Of a DNA stretch of 61,719 nt, positions 24,440 through 33,486 are shown piece by piece (position 1 is the stretch's first letter; each line of letters opens with the position of its first letter). A model generated the notes under the pieces. The model made no database searches. It saw only the letters and a list, made by a program, of their open reading frames with translations, and was not told where the DNA came from. The DNA lies in contig JAQEDR010000014.1 in NCBI GenBank assembly GCA_027669155.1, positions 1 to 61,719 on the forward strand, written 5' to 3'. Both the position numbers and the translations under genes were made by a program. This DNA is from Peptoniphilaceae bacterium AM52-5BH (lineage in GTDB: Bacteria > Bacillota > Clostridia > Tissierellales > Peptoniphilaceae).

Positions 24440-25858
24440 ATGCAAAATTTTAGGATTGAAAGTGACTCATTAGGAGAAATTAAGATAGAAAAGGAAGCTT
24501 ATTACGGAGCTAATTCTAAGAGGGCCTTGGATAACTTCCCTATAACCGGAAGACCTATGGATCCGTTTTTGGTAAGGGCTATAGTTGAGGTGAAGAAGGC
24601 TTGTGCTATTGAAAATAACAAGGTTGGAATACTTTCTGACAGGAAGATGAATGCCATAGTTTCTGCATGTGAGAAGGTTTTGGCTGGCGAGTTTCTGGAT
24701 AATTTTGTAGTAGATCCCATCCAAGGAGGAGCTGGCACTTCTTTTAATATGAATGTAAATGAGGTTATAGCAAATATTGCCAATGAAATTATGGGCGGAG
24801 GAATCGGAACTTATGAGTTTATCCATCCCAATGATCATGTAAACAAGGGCCAATCTACTAACGACGTAATTCCTTCTGCAGGAAAAATCGCCTTAATTCG
24901 CTATATAGTTGAGCTTAAGGAAGAAGTTAACAATTTAATTAAATCTTTGGAAAATAAGGCTCTCGAATTCGATTCATATATCAAGATGGGTAGGACCCAG
25001 TTACAAGATGCTGTGCCAATAACTTTAGGTCAAGAGTTTAGGGCCTATTCTAGGGCTATAAGGAGAGATTATGAAAGATTAGGAGCTGCTATTCGCCAAC
25101 TTTCCTATCTAAATCTTGGGGGAACTGCGATTGGAACAGGTCTCAATGCTGATGACAGTTACATAAAAGAGGTAGTGCCAACCTTATCTAAGATTTGTGA
25201 CATAGACCTTTACCAAGCAGAAGATCTAGTAGATGCGACACAAAATCTCGATTGCTTCTTGTTTGCTTCATCAGTCCTTAAGGCTTTGGCTAGCAATCTT
25301 TCAAAGATTTCTAACGACCTAAGACTCTTATCTTCAGGACCAACAACAGGAATTAGCGATTATAATCTTCCAGCCAAGCAAGCTGGATCATCAATCATGC
25401 CAGGCAAGGTAAATCCAGTTATACCAGAGGTGGTAAACCAGGTTGCCTTTTTGGTTATAGGAAATGATATGACTGTCACAATGGCAGTTGAAGGAGGTCA
25501 GCTTGAGCTTAACGCCTTTGAGCCAATAATATTCTACAGCCTCTTTGAATCACTTAAGAGCTTAAAGGCTGCAATCCACACCCTATATACAAATTGTATC
25601 GATGGAATCACATCTGATAAGAAAAAGTTAGAAAAGAGGGTAGAAAATTCTGTCGCAATCATAACTCCTTTTGCCCCACATATAGGCTATGATAGGGCAA
25701 GTAAGGTAGCCAAGGAATCTTTGAGGACGGGAGTTTCTGTAAGGGAGATTTTAATTCGAGATAAGATCATGACAAGTGATGAGATAGATAAGATATTGGA
25801 TTATGAGAATATGACCAAGCCAGGAATCTTGGACGAAGATCATATAAGTAGGGATTAG
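24440..25858 (+). CDS. aspA: Aspartate ammonia-lyase
   Basis: This cytoplasmic enzyme deaminates aspartate to fumarate and ammonia. The 472-residue protein belongs to the fumarase/aspartase superfamily. Motifs include QGGAGTSFNMNVNE (about 98-111), HPNDHVNKGQSTND (about 137-150), the TTGISDYNLP region and the signature GSSIMPGKVNP with the catalytic serine loop (about 318-328). VVNQVAFLVIGNDMTVTMA after the signature is aspartase-like rather than fumarase-like. AGGAGG precedes the ATG. The next gene, a paralogous fumarase, begins two bases after the stop. Together they carry aspartate to malate, typical of amino-acid-fermenting anaerobes. A closely related ammonia-lyase activity cannot be fully excluded. 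Confidence 0.9.
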   Translation: MQNFRIESDSLGEIKIEKEAYYGANSKRALDNFPITGRPMDPFLVRAIVEVKKACAIENNKVGILSDRKMNAIVSACEKVLAGEFLDNFVVDPIQGGAGTSFNMNVNEVIANIANEIMGGGIGTYEFIHPNDHVNKGQSTNDVIPSAGKIALIRYIVELKEEVNNLIKSLENKALEFDSYIKMGRTQLQDAVPITLGQEFRAYSRAIRRDYERLGAAIRQLSYLNLGGTAIGTGLNADDSYIKEVVPTLSKICDIDLYQAEDLVDATQNLDCFLFASSVLKALASNLSKISNDLRLLSSGPTTGISDYNLPAKQAGSSIMPGKVNPVIPEVVNQVAFLVIGNDMTVTMAVEGGQLELNAFEPIIFYSLFESLKSLKAAIHTLYTNCIDGITSDKKKLEKRVENSVAIITPFAPHIGYDRASKVAKESLRTGVSVREILIRDKIMTSDEIDKILDYENMTKPGILDEDHISRD

Positions 25859-25860
25859 AT

Positions 25861-27225
25861 ATGGACAAGAGAATTGAAAGAGACAGCCTAGGTGAGATAG
25901 AAGTCGATAATGACAAGTATTGGGGAGCCCAAACTCAAAGGTCTTTTATGAACTTCCCCAAGGACTTAGATCTTATGCCAAAAGACGTGATAAGAGCTCT
26001 AACTCTGATAAAGAAAGCCGCAGCTATAGTCAATTTTGATTTAGGTAAAATTGATGAAGGAAGAAAGAATCTCATTGTCTACGCAGCAGATAGGATTCTT
26101 GCTTGCGAATTTGACGACCAATTCCCGCTTACGGTTTGGCAAACGGGTTCTGGCACCCAAAGCAATATGAATGTGAATGAAGTCATAGCCCATATTGCCA
26201 ATGAAAAGTGCGGAGAAAACTTGATCCATCCAAACGATCATGTCAATAAGTCCCAAAGCTCAAATGACACCTTTCCTACAGCCATGCATATGGCAAGCCT
26301 TAATCTTTTGGAAAATGAACTTTTGCCAGAAATAGATGAATTTATAGGTGCGATTGAGAATAAGGCTAGGGAATTTGAGGGGATAATAAAAACAGGAAGG
26401 ACTCACCTCCAAGATGCAACTCCCCTGGCCCTATCGAGTGAAATCGGCGCCTATAGTGAGATTATTAGAAGGGATAAAGATGCCTTAATTGACCTAATGG
26501 AAGATCTTCGTAGACTTCCAATCGGAGGAACAGCTGTGGGAACTGGACTTAATGCACCAGAATCTTATAGCAGGAAGATGATTATTGCTCTTGAAAAGCT
26601 CAGTGGCCTAAGACTAATCGAAGATTCCAACAAATTCGTAGGTTTATCCTCTAAACAAGCCATGGCGAGAGTCCACTCTGGCCTTAAGGTCCTTGCCGAA
26701 GACCTTAATAAAATAGCTAATGACTTAAGATTTCTATCCTGTGGACCAAGAACTGGCATAGGGGAATTAATTCTTCCAACAAATGAACCAGGCTCGTCAA
26801 TTATGCCAGGTAAGGTTAATCCTACCCAAGTTGAGATGATGACTATGGCAGCTATCCAAGTTATGGCCAACGATACAGCTATAGCTATAGCCAATGCGAG
26901 TGGACAACTGGAGCTTAACACCTATATGCCTTTAATAATTTATAATATGGTTAAGTCTATCAAGCTTCTAACTAAGGCTATGACTTCCTTTAGGATTCAT
27001 CTAATCGAAGGACTTGTAGCAAACGAAGAAAAGATCAGAGAAAATCTCGATAAGTCTTTAATGCTTGTGACTTCTCTAAGCCCAGTTATAGGCTATGATA
27101 AGGCGGCAGAACTTGCGAAGTTTGCCCACAAGAATAATCTTAGCCTAAGAGAAGCTAATAAAAAGTTAGGATTTGTATCCGATACCGACTTTATTAAAAT
27201 CGTAGATGCCAAAAAGATGATATGA
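25861..27225 (+). CDS. fumC: Fumarate hydratase, class II
   Basis: This iron-free fumarase interconverts fumarate and malate. The 454-residue protein starts with the family phrase RIERDSLGEIEV and KYWGAQTQRSFMNFP, and has TGSGTQSNMNVNEV (about 97-110), HPNDHVNKSQSSND (about 125-138), GRTHLQDATP and the signature GSSIMPGKVNPTQVEM (about 304-319). TQVEM and the GTQSNMNVNEV form are fumarase-specific. It starts two bases after aspA and overlaps the HAD gene by four bases, so aspA-fumC-HAD is one transcript. Being paralogous to aspA, the pair shows how neighbouring superfamily members have kept separate roles. Confidence 0.93.
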   Translation: MDKRIERDSLGEIEVDNDKYWGAQTQRSFMNFPKDLDLMPKDVIRALTLIKKAAAIVNFDLGKIDEGRKNLIVYAADRILACEFDDQFPLTVWQTGSGTQSNMNVNEVIAHIANEKCGENLIHPNDHVNKSQSSNDTFPTAMHMASLNLLENELLPEIDEFIGAIENKAREFEGIIKTGRTHLQDATPLALSSEIGAYSEIIRRDKDALIDLMEDLRRLPIGGTAVGTGLNAPESYSRKMIIALEKLSGLRLIEDSNKFVGLSSKQAMARVHSGLKVLAEDLNKIANDLRFLSCGPRTGIGELILPTNEPGSSIMPGKVNPTQVEMMTMAAIQVMANDTAIAIANASGQLELNTYMPLIIYNMVKSIKLLTKAMTSFRIHLIEGLVANEEKIRENLDKSLMLVTSLSPVIGYDKAAELAKFAHKNNLSLREANKKLGFVSDTDFIKIVDAKKMI

Positions 27226-28370
27226 AAACATATATCAAAAGATTAAATTGGGAGGAGAGTCTTTATATAGCTATCAACAAGCTTATAGGAAAACATGGTA
27301 AGGACAATAAGGCCTACAATCCAGCTAAGAAACCCTTCGCAGTCTTTGATTGGGATAACACTTCAATCATAGGAGATGTGGAGGAAGCCCTTCTTTACTA
27401 CATGGTTAGGAATGTAAGCTTCAAGATGAATCCAGAAGAGTTCTATGATTTGATTAGAAAAAATGTAGATAAGAAAGACTATCCTAAAGAATTTAATAAT
27501 ATAGCCAATCAAAGGGTAAATATTGACCTGATTTCTCAAGATATAAAGAGAGCTTATGAGAAACTCTACGAAAATCTCGATACATTTGAAGGGGAAAAGG
27601 GTCTGGAAGAAGTCCAAGGGACTGATTATTACCAGGAATTTGTAAGCAAGATGCTCTACAGATACAGGGCGAGCTCTTTTGATAAAAACGCTGAAGACCC
27701 TTATTGTTGGATGAGCTTTCTTCTTAAAAATTACAAAACTGAGGAAGTTTACAATCTTTGTGAGAAAGCTTACGCTTCCATGACAAAAGAAAAGATTAGA
27801 GTAGAAGAATTTATATCTCCAGAAATTAAATCGGCGGCAGGGAGAATTTCTATTAAATATTTCGTAGGAATAAGGTCCTTGGACGAGATGGTAGATTTAT
27901 ACCAAAGTCTTGAGGAAAATGGCATAGATTGCTATATAGTTTCCGCATCCTTCATAGATATAGTGAGGGCCTTTGCGACAGATCCTAGTAATAATTATAA
28001 AATGAAAGGGGAGAAGGTCTTAGGTTTAAGACTTATGAAAGATGATGAGGGAAAGATTCTTCCAAAGTTCGATAAAGATTTTCCAATAAGCATAAGAGAA
28101 GGCAAGGTCCAAACTATTAATAAACTCATCAAAAACGACAGAAATTACGGGCCTATAATGGTTGGTGGAGATAGTGACGGAGACTTCGCCATGCTCAAGG
28201 AATATGATCAAACGGATATTTCCCTGATAATTCACAGGACAAATTCTGGCTTAATAGATGATTTAAGACAAAAGGCTCGGAATGGATCTCTTAGGTACTA
28301 CTCTCAAGGAAGAAATCTACTAGAAGCTTCTTTCATCCCTAGTAAGAAATCAGAAGGATATAATGAATAG
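27222..28370 (+). CDS. HAD-superfamily phosphatase (phosphoserine phosphatase-like)
   Basis: A cytoplasmic phosphohydrolase of 382 residues. HAD motif I is FAVFDWDNTSI (about 40-50; Asp nucleophile then Asn in place of the usual second region), motif II VSASFID (about 246), a conserved lysine region and motif IV VGGDSDGDFAML (about 315-326). The large insert between motifs I and II (about 200 residues, mostly helical) forms a C1-type cap. The substrate is unknown. It overlaps fumC by four bases (ATGA junction), so it is co-expressed with aspartate/fumarate metabolism. Similar long HAD proteins are annotated as phosphoserine-phosphatase-like. A terminator follows immediately. Confidence 0.82.
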   Translation: MKTYIKRLNWEESLYIAINKLIGKHGKDNKAYNPAKKPFAVFDWDNTSIIGDVEEALLYYMVRNVSFKMNPEEFYDLIRKNVDKKDYPKEFNNIANQRVNIDLISQDIKRAYEKLYENLDTFEGEKGLEEVQGTDYYQEFVSKMLYRYRASSFDKNAEDPYCWMSFLLKNYKTEEVYNLCEKAYASMTKEKIRVEEFISPEIKSAAGRISIKYFVGIRSLDEMVDLYQSLEENGIDCYIVSASFIDIVRAFATDPSNNYKMKGEKVLGLRLMKDDEGKILPKFDKDFPISIREGKVQTINKLIKNDRNYGPIMVGGDSDGDFAMLKEYDQTDISLIIHRTNSGLIDDLRQKARNGSLRYYSQGRNLLEASFIPSKKSEGYNE

Positions 28371-28377
28371 TAATTTA

Positions 28378-28410
28378 AATCTCGTGAGCATATCTTGCGA
28401 GATTTTTTTT
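28378..28410 (+). terminator. Terminator after aspA-fumC-HAD operon
   Basis: AATCTCG (28378-28384) pairs with CGAGATT (28398-28404), followed by a run of T. Confidence 0.82.
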
Positions 28411-28441
28411 GATTTAGGGTATGAAGTTACTAGGAGGATAT

Positions 28442-28888
28442 ATGTTTTTTGAAGATTATGAAATTGGACAAGTTTTTGATGAGGAAATAGAAGATGTAAT
28501 CTTTAGCGAGGAAGAGATTATAGAAGTATCTGAGAAGTACGACCCTAGAGATATCCATGTCGACAAAAAAGCCGCTAGGGAAAGTAGATTTGGCGAGCTA
28601 ATAGCTCCTGGTGCTTATGCCAACCTAGTCTTGTGGGCAGCTTGGGTTAGGACAGGAATCGATAGGGATGGAGTTATAGCAGGAACAGCAGTTCTATCTT
28701 GCAAGTGGCTAAGACCTATTTTGGCAAATGTAAGATATAAGGTTAAGGTTGAAATAGTAGGAAAGAATAAGAGAGAAGGCAAAGATAAGGGCCTAGTAGA
28801 TTTTAAAATGACAGCAGCAAATCCTCAAGGAGAAATAGTAACAGAATATACAGCCCAGGCCTTGGTTAGATCTAGGGTAAATTTTTAG
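28442..28888 (+). CDS. MaoC-like hot-dog dehydratase
   Basis: A 148-residue single hot-dog domain of the MaoC/R-hydratase type. The active-site pattern is visible as YDPRDIHVDKKAARESRFG, with the conserved Asp and His near residues 41-46, followed by ELIAPGAYANLV. Family members hydrate enoyl-CoA or related unsaturated acyl groups. The start at 28442 is chosen because AGGAGG lies six bases upstream; an in-frame ATG 21 bases earlier sits before that site. It stands alone between a terminator and a divergently regulated symporter. A link to the acyl-CoA dehydrogenase elsewhere in the window is possible but not shown by position. Confidence 0.85.
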   Translation: MFFEDYEIGQVFDEEIEDVIFSEEEIIEVSEKYDPRDIHVDKKAARESRFGELIAPGAYANLVLWAAWVRTGIDRDGVIAGTAVLSCKWLRPILANVRYKVKVEIVGKNKREGKDKGLVDFKMTAANPQGEIVTEYTAQALVRSRVNF

Positions 28889-29002
28889 GAAAAAGATTCT
28901 ATATATCTTGATAATTATTTAGCAGGATAAACAAGTGTACAAGGAAATCCTGCTATTCAAATACATCTAGAAATCGCTTGATTTACAAATAATTACTTGA
29001 AA

Positions 29003-29021
29003 TTAAGAAAACGTTTGATAA
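29003..29021 (+). promoter_or_regulatory. cre-like site before symporter promoter
   Basis: TTAAGAAAACGTTTGATAA is the same 19-mer as 311-329 with two changes. It ends five bases before the -35 box. Likely bound by CcpA or a LacI-family regulator; inference. Confidence 0.5.
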
Positions 29022-29026
29022 AAATG

Positions 29027-29055
29027 TTGACATTAATTTATCTTTCTTGTATAAT
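29027..29055 (+). promoter_or_regulatory. Promoter of symporter-serine dehydratase genes
   Basis: TTGACA (29027-29032), a 17-base spacer and TATAAT (29050-29055): a perfect consensus sigma-A promoter. Confidence 0.9.
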
Positions 29056-29064
29056 TAAGTTCTG

Positions 29065-29148
29065 AAGAAGATGTTAGTTAAGATTTCATAAACATATATT
29101 ACTTTTATTATAAAAGCAATTTTACATAAGCATCTTCTTTATTGATGC
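29065..29148 (+). promoter_or_regulatory. Structured 5' leader with alternative pairings
   Basis: AAGAAGATG (29065-29073) can pair with CATCTTCTT (29131-29139), enclosing the small hairpin CTTTTA/TAAAAG (29102-29116). The same CATC bases can instead join GCATC (29130-29134) to GATGC (29144-29148). Two exclusive folds suggest a switch acting on translation. No known riboswitch aptamer is recognised. Confidence 0.45.
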
Positions 29149-29184
29149 AAAGGTTTACAACAATGCGATTAAAAAGGAGTACTT

Positions 29185-30411
29185 ATGCAAAAAACTAAAA
29201 AAATTGGACTAATCCCAAGAATGATTCTTGGTATTTTAGTCGGTATTTTGGTAGGTTTATATCTACCAATGTGGTTTACAAGAATCACAGTAACATTCTC
29301 GTCGATCTTTGGAGCTTTCCTAAACTTCATAATCCCACTTATGATTTTAGCTTTCGTTACCAAGGGTATAGCAGACCTAGGCGAGGGGGCAGGTAAACTT
29401 TTAGGAGTAACAGTTTTACTTGCTTATGTATCAACACTAATTGGTGGATCCTTGTCATACTTTATGGCAAGCTCAATTTTCCCTGGATTTATTTCGCCTG
29501 AACAAGTTAATGCCATTCAAAGCTCTAACGAAGTCAGTATAGATCCATACTTCGAGGTGCCTATCACACCATTTTTTGATGTGACTAGTGCAATTATCTT
29601 TGCTTTCATGCTAGGTATATCAATATCTTGGCTAAGAAAGACTAAGCAAGGAGACATCCTTTACAAGGCTGTTGGTGAATTTAATATAATAATTACCAAC
29701 GTTTTGGCTAAGGCTATAGTTCCACTTCTACCATTTTTCATCCTAGGAAACTTCGCTAAAATGGCAAAATCTGGATCAGTATTTGCAGTATTATCTATCT
29801 TCTGGAAGATATTTATCTGCGTTATAGCACTTCACTTGGTATATACAACTGTATTATTTATAATTTCAGGATCATATACAGGAAAGAATCCGTTTGCTAT
29901 GCTTAAGAACCAAGTAAGAGGTTACTTGACAGCTGTCGGAACCCAATCATCTGCAGCTACTATTCCAGTTAACTTACAATGTGCGGAAAACAATGGTGTA
30001 AGTCGTGAGATTGGTGATTTTGTAATTCCACTAGGAGCAACAGTTCACATGCCAGGATCAATGATTACAATTACTGCTTGTACATTTACAATCCTTACAA
30101 TGTACGATATGCCACACTCTTATGGACTTATCCTAAGGCTTATTGCAATCTTAGGAATAGCAATGGTTGCAGCACCAGGAGCGCCAGGTGGAGCAGTAAT
30201 GAGTGCCCTACCATTCTTACCAGTTGTAGGAATCTCACCAGAATCAACAATGGCAAGCTTACTAATAACCCTATACCTAACCCAAGACTCATTTGGTACA
30301 GCTGCTAATATTTCTGGAGACACAGCACTTGCAGTAGCAGTAGATAAAATTTATAATAAGAAGATACTAGGTAAAAAAGACTGGCAACCAGATCCAGTCA
30401 AAACTAAATAG
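29185..30411 (+). CDS. DAACS-family cation symporter (serine/dicarboxylate type)
   Basis: This membrane symporter of 408 residues imports an amino acid or dicarboxylate with sodium or protons. It has eight or so membrane helices and two re-entrant loops. The family motifs are visible: serine-rich AVGTQSSAATIPVNLQCA (about 250-267) and the VIPLGATVHMPGSM loop (about 280-293), plus SFGTAANISGDTALAVAVDK near the end. The genes that follow encode serine dehydratase, so serine/threonine uptake (SstT-like) is the best guess, with glutamate/aspartate as the alternative because aspA is near. Start follows AAAGGAG. A perfect promoter and a folded leader precede it, and a terminator/attenuator follows. 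Confidence 0.88.
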   Translation: MQKTKKIGLIPRMILGILVGILVGLYLPMWFTRITVTFSSIFGAFLNFIIPLMILAFVTKGIADLGEGAGKLLGVTVLLAYVSTLIGGSLSYFMASSIFPGFISPEQVNAIQSSNEVSIDPYFEVPITPFFDVTSAIIFAFMLGISISWLRKTKQGDILYKAVGEFNIIITNVLAKAIVPLLPFFILGNFAKMAKSGSVFAVLSIFWKIFICVIALHLVYTTVLFIISGSYTGKNPFAMLKNQVRGYLTAVGTQSSAATIPVNLQCAENNGVSREIGDFVIPLGATVHMPGSMITITACTFTILTMYDMPHSYGLILRLIAILGIAMVAAPGAPGGAVMSALPFLPVVGISPESTMASLLITLYLTQDSFGTAANISGDTALAVAVDKIYNKKILGKKDWQPDPVKTK

Positions 30412-30444
30412 GCTATTAGCCTTATTACCTTTGCAAAAAGAATG

Positions 30445-30466
30445 GGGCGGCAGTGCTGCCCTTTTC
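30445..30466 (+). terminator. Terminator or attenuator before sdaAB
   Basis: GGGCGGC (30445-30451) pairs with GCTGCCC (30455-30461) around AGT, followed by TTTTCTT. It separates the symporter from sdaAB by only 84 bases, with no evident promoter between, so partial read-through is likely. Confidence 0.7.
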
Positions 30467-30495
30467 TTGACTTAAGAATTTTAAAAGGAGACGAT

Positions 30496-31158
30496 ATGAC
30501 AGTTAATGTATCAGTTTTTGATATAATCGGACCAAATATGGTTGGTCCTTCAAGCTCGCATACAGCTGGAGCTTGCAAAATCGCTCATACAGCTAGACGT
30601 ATGGTAGATAGAAATTTCAACGAGGTTATCTTCTACCTCCACGGATCATTTGCCAAGACCTACAAGGGTCACGGTACAAATAGGGCCTTGGTTGGAGGAG
30701 TTTTGGGCTTTGACCCAGAAGATGAAAGGATTATCAACGCCTTCGAATACGCCGATAAGGCAGGAATTAAATATTCTTTTGTAGAAACTGACCTTGGAGA
30801 TGTTCATCCAAACACGGTAAACATAGTGTTCAAATATCCTGACAGGGACGCCCTTTCAGTTCAGGGCTCATCCATAGGTGGTGGAGCTATAGTTATTACA
30901 AAGATGAATGGTAATTCAATCGAGTTTAAGGCAAACAAGCCAACTCTTTTCATGAGCTATGCTGAACAAAAGGGAGTAATAGCATTTGTTTCAGGAATTC
31001 TTTTCGATAATGGCTACAATATCAACACTATGAAGACTATTAAAGAAGATAATAATGTAATGTTAGTTTGTGAGCTAGACGAACCACTAAGAGACGATAT
31101 TTTGCAAAAAATTAGAGATGGTAAAGATTTTACCTTTATCAAATATATAGGGGTATAG
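30496..31158 (+). CDS. sdaAB: L-serine dehydratase, beta subunit
   Basis: This is the beta subunit of the iron-sulfur, PLP-independent serine dehydratase that makes pyruvate and ammonia from L-serine. The 220-residue protein begins VSVFDIIGPNMVGPSSSHTAGA, the conserved N-terminal substrate loop, and ends in an ACT domain (about 145-220). The start at 30496 is used because AAAGGAG lies upstream; the frame opens 54 bases earlier inside the preceding terminator. sdaAA begins two bases after the stop. Together with the symporter, this forms a serine uptake and catabolism unit, a major energy route in peptidophilic anaerobes. Confidence 0.94.
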   Translation: MTVNVSVFDIIGPNMVGPSSSHTAGACKIAHTARRMVDRNFNEVIFYLHGSFAKTYKGHGTNRALVGGVLGFDPEDERIINAFEYADKAGIKYSFVETDLGDVHPNTVNIVFKYPDRDALSVQGSSIGGGAIVITKMNGNSIEFKANKPTLFMSYAEQKGVIAFVSGILFDNGYNINTMKTIKEDNNVMLVCELDEPLRDDILQKIRDGKDFTFIKYIGV

Positions 31159-31159
31159 T

Positions 31160-32035
31160 ATGTTAACAAAAATGAAAAATTTAAAAGAAAGATGTGAAGA
31201 AAAAAACTGCGAGCTTTGGGAAATTGCTCTAGAAGATGAGATCAAAATCACTGGCAAGAGTGAGGAAGAAATCTGGGATAGACTCCAAAGAACCCTAGAT
31301 GTAATGAAAAAGTCAGCCCAAGCAGCTCTTGAAACTGAAATAGTTTCAGTTACAGGCATGACTGGAGGAAACGCTAAAAGCATGCACGATTATTTCCTCA
31401 AGGGAGAATCTGTACTTGGCGATACTCCAGCCCTTGCAATGGCTATGGCTCTTTCTACATCAGAAATAAATGCGGCAATGGGTATAATTGCTGCAGCTCC
31501 AACTGCTGGATCGTCGGGAATACTTCCAGCAACACTCATGACTATGTATAAGAAATACGGCTACAGTGACGATGAACTTAAGAAGGCTCTTCTTGTAACA
31601 AGTGCAATCGGTCAAGTAATTTTTGACAATGCGACTTTCGCAGGAGCTGAGGGTGGATGCCAGGCAGAAACAGGCTCTGCTGCTGCAATGGCAGCTGCCG
31701 CTGTTTGTTTTTTAAGAGGATATGACATCCAAACTCAAGAAAATGCAGCTACAGCAGCTATACTAAATATCCTAGGACTTGTGTGCGACCCTATAGGTGG
31801 CATGGTTGAGTTCCCATGTAACTTAAGAAATGCCAACGGAGTTATGAATGCCCTTGCAAGTGCAGACATGGCTATGGCTAATGTCAAGATGATTGTAACC
31901 TTTGATGAAGCAGTAGATGCCTTAAAGAGAGTAGGAGACGTCCTACCAGCAAGATTAAGAGAGACAGGTGAAGGCGGAATAGCCGTTTGCCCATCAGCCC
32001 TTAAACTTAAGGCAAAATATATAGACGGTGAATAG
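31160..32035 (+). CDS. sdaAA: L-serine dehydratase, alpha subunit
   Basis: This is the iron-sulfur catalytic subunit partnering SdaAB. The 291-residue protein contains TGMTGGNAKSMHDYF (about 70-85), AAPTAGSSGILPA (about 113-125), and the cluster-binding cysteines in GGCQAETGSAAAMAAAA (about 170), LVCDPIGGMVEFPC (about 211-224). The [4Fe-4S] cluster is oxygen-labile in the family, consistent with an anaerobe. Length matches SdaAA (about 290). It starts two bases after sdaAB, with a strong coupling signal. A bidirectional terminator follows at 32044-32073. Confidence 0.95.
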   Translation: MLTKMKNLKERCEEKNCELWEIALEDEIKITGKSEEEIWDRLQRTLDVMKKSAQAALETEIVSVTGMTGGNAKSMHDYFLKGESVLGDTPALAMAMALSTSEINAAMGIIAAAPTAGSSGILPATLMTMYKKYGYSDDELKKALLVTSAIGQVIFDNATFAGAEGGCQAETGSAAAMAAAAVCFLRGYDIQTQENAATAAILNILGLVCDPIGGMVEFPCNLRNANGVMNALASADMAMANVKMIVTFDEAVDALKRVGDVLPARLRETGEGGIAVCPSALKLKAKYIDGE

Positions 32036-32043
32036 ATAATAAA

Positions 32044-32081
32044 ACCCTAGCCAGGAGACATTCTAGCTAGGGTCTATTTTT
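32044..32081. terminator. Bidirectional terminator, sdaAA and alanine symporter
   Basis: ACCCTAGC (32044-32051) pairs perfectly with GCTAGGGT (32066-32073). T-runs follow on both strands, serving the two convergent genes. Confidence 0.88.
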
Positions 32082-33486
32082 ATTTCCAATAATCTAATTC
32101 TTCTTTAATTCCAATATTCTTTGCGACAAAGCTTGGGTCCTTGCCTTCTTTTCTTTGAGCCTTGTAATCTTTCAAGCAGGCTATTAATTTATTTGATAAG
32201 ATCAAAATCGTTGGTAGATTTATCAGAGCCATTATGCCCATAAATAGGTCTGAAAGGTTCCAGACAAAGGCTTGTTCTTGGATAGCCCCAAAAAATATTA
32301 GGAAGGCTGCAATAATCCTATAAGGGATTCTTTGTTTCTCATCGAGTTCCTTTTTGGCAAGATAGTCAAAGTTTGAATCTACATAGTAGAGATTTCCTAT
32401 AAAGGTTGTAAAACCAAAAAGCACGAGAGATGCTGATATAAAGTAATATCCCAAGTTGCCGAAGACACTCGCTAGGGCCTCTTGGATAAAAGGAGCTCCC
32501 TCAAGGGCAGGACTTGGATCGATGCCAGAGCTTAGGCCCATAAAGGCTGTTGCGGAGCAGATCAAAAGGGTATCGATAAATACTGAAAGCATTTGAACGA
32601 GTCCTTGCTTTACAGGATGGCTTACTTCAGCGGCAGCGGCAGCATTTGGTGCAGAACCTATACCAGCTTCGTTAGAATAAAGCCCTCTTTTCATACCCAA
32701 AATCATGGATGAGCCGGCAAGACCTGAAAAAATCGCCTTGAAGTTGAAGGCGTCTTCTATGATTTTCCTAAATACTTCGGGAATCCTTCCTATATTTAGA
32801 CCAATCATTATAAGAGAAACTAAAACAAAGATTATTCCCATAAAAGGAACTAAGCTTTGGGTGATTTTAATTATTCTCTTTCCTCCTCCAAGAATGACAA
32901 AGGCAACCGCAAGGGCGAAGAATCCTCCGATAATTTTTGGACTAACTTGAGGATTGTAAATCCCGTAAGATTGGAAGGAAGATTGAAGGTTGAAGCTTGC
33001 AAGCATATTAAAGCCAACAGCATAGCACACTATAAGGGCGATAGAGAAAACTACTCCGAGTTTTCTGCTCTTTAAACCTTCTTCTATGTAGTAAGATGGG
33101 CCACCGTAAGAACTGTGTTTTCCTTTTTTCTTATAAATTTGGGCAAGGGTTGACTCAGCAAAGGCACTAGCTGAACCTATTATAGCCACAAGCCACATCC
33201 AAAATACAGCTCCATAGCCTCCTAGACATATGGCAGAAGATACTCCAACTATATTTCCAGTTCCTACTCTTGATGCTGTTGATATCATCAAAGCTTGAAA
33301 GCTAGATACATCTGATTCATCCTTTGGTTTTTCCTTGATTACTTTGAAGGCTTCCTTTAAGAGGCTTACTTGGATAAAGCCTGTTCTTATTGTAAAATAT
33401 AGGCCTACAGCAATAAGTAAGACTACAAGGATGGGGAAATACAAGACAGTATTAATCTTTCCTATAATAATATTCAAATTTTCCAT
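32080..33486 (-). CDS. Sodium:alanine symporter (AGCS family)
   Basis: A membrane symporter of 468 residues for alanine or glycine with sodium. About ten or eleven membrane segments are seen. Family motifs include TRVGTGNIVGVSSAICLGGYGAVFWMW (split across about 70-97), the GGPSYYIEEGLKSR stretch and MKRGLYSNEAGIGSAPNAAAAA (about 266-287). Length fits AGCS (about 450-480). Start follows AAGGAG. It converges with sdaAA and shares a terminator with it. I looked for a glycine riboswitch upstream, common for this family, and found none. Alanine may be taken up or exported as a fermentation end product. Confidence 0.92.
   Translation of the reverse strand: MENLNIIIGKINTVLYFPILVVLLIAVGLYFTIRTGFIQVSLLKEAFKVIKEKPKDESDVSSFQALMISTASRVGTGNIVGVSSAICLGGYGAVFWMWLVAIIGSASAFAESTLAQIYKKKGKHSSYGGPSYYIEEGLKSRKLGVVFSIALIVCYAVGFNMLASFNLQSSFQSYGIYNPQVSPKIIGGFFALAVAFVILGGGKRIIKITQSLVPFMGIIFVLVSLIMIGLNIGRIPEVFRKIIEDAFNFKAIFSGLAGSSMILGMKRGLYSNEAGIGSAPNAAAAAEVSHPVKQGLVQMLSVFIDTLLICSATAFMGLSSGIDPSPALEGAPFIQEALASVFGNLGYYFISASLVLFGFTTFIGNLYYVDSNFDYLAKKELDEKQRIPYRIIAAFLIFFGAIQEQAFVWNLSDLFMGIMALINLPTILILSNKLIACLKDYKAQRKEGKDPSFVAKNIGIKEELDYWK

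Larger units (their letters stand above)
28889..29184. other. Intergenic region with regulated promoter and structured leader
   Basis: This 296-base gap contains a cre-like site (29003-29021), a strong promoter (29027-29055) and a folded leader of about 125 bases before the symporter gene. Nothing else is visible in its left part. Confidence 0.6.
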
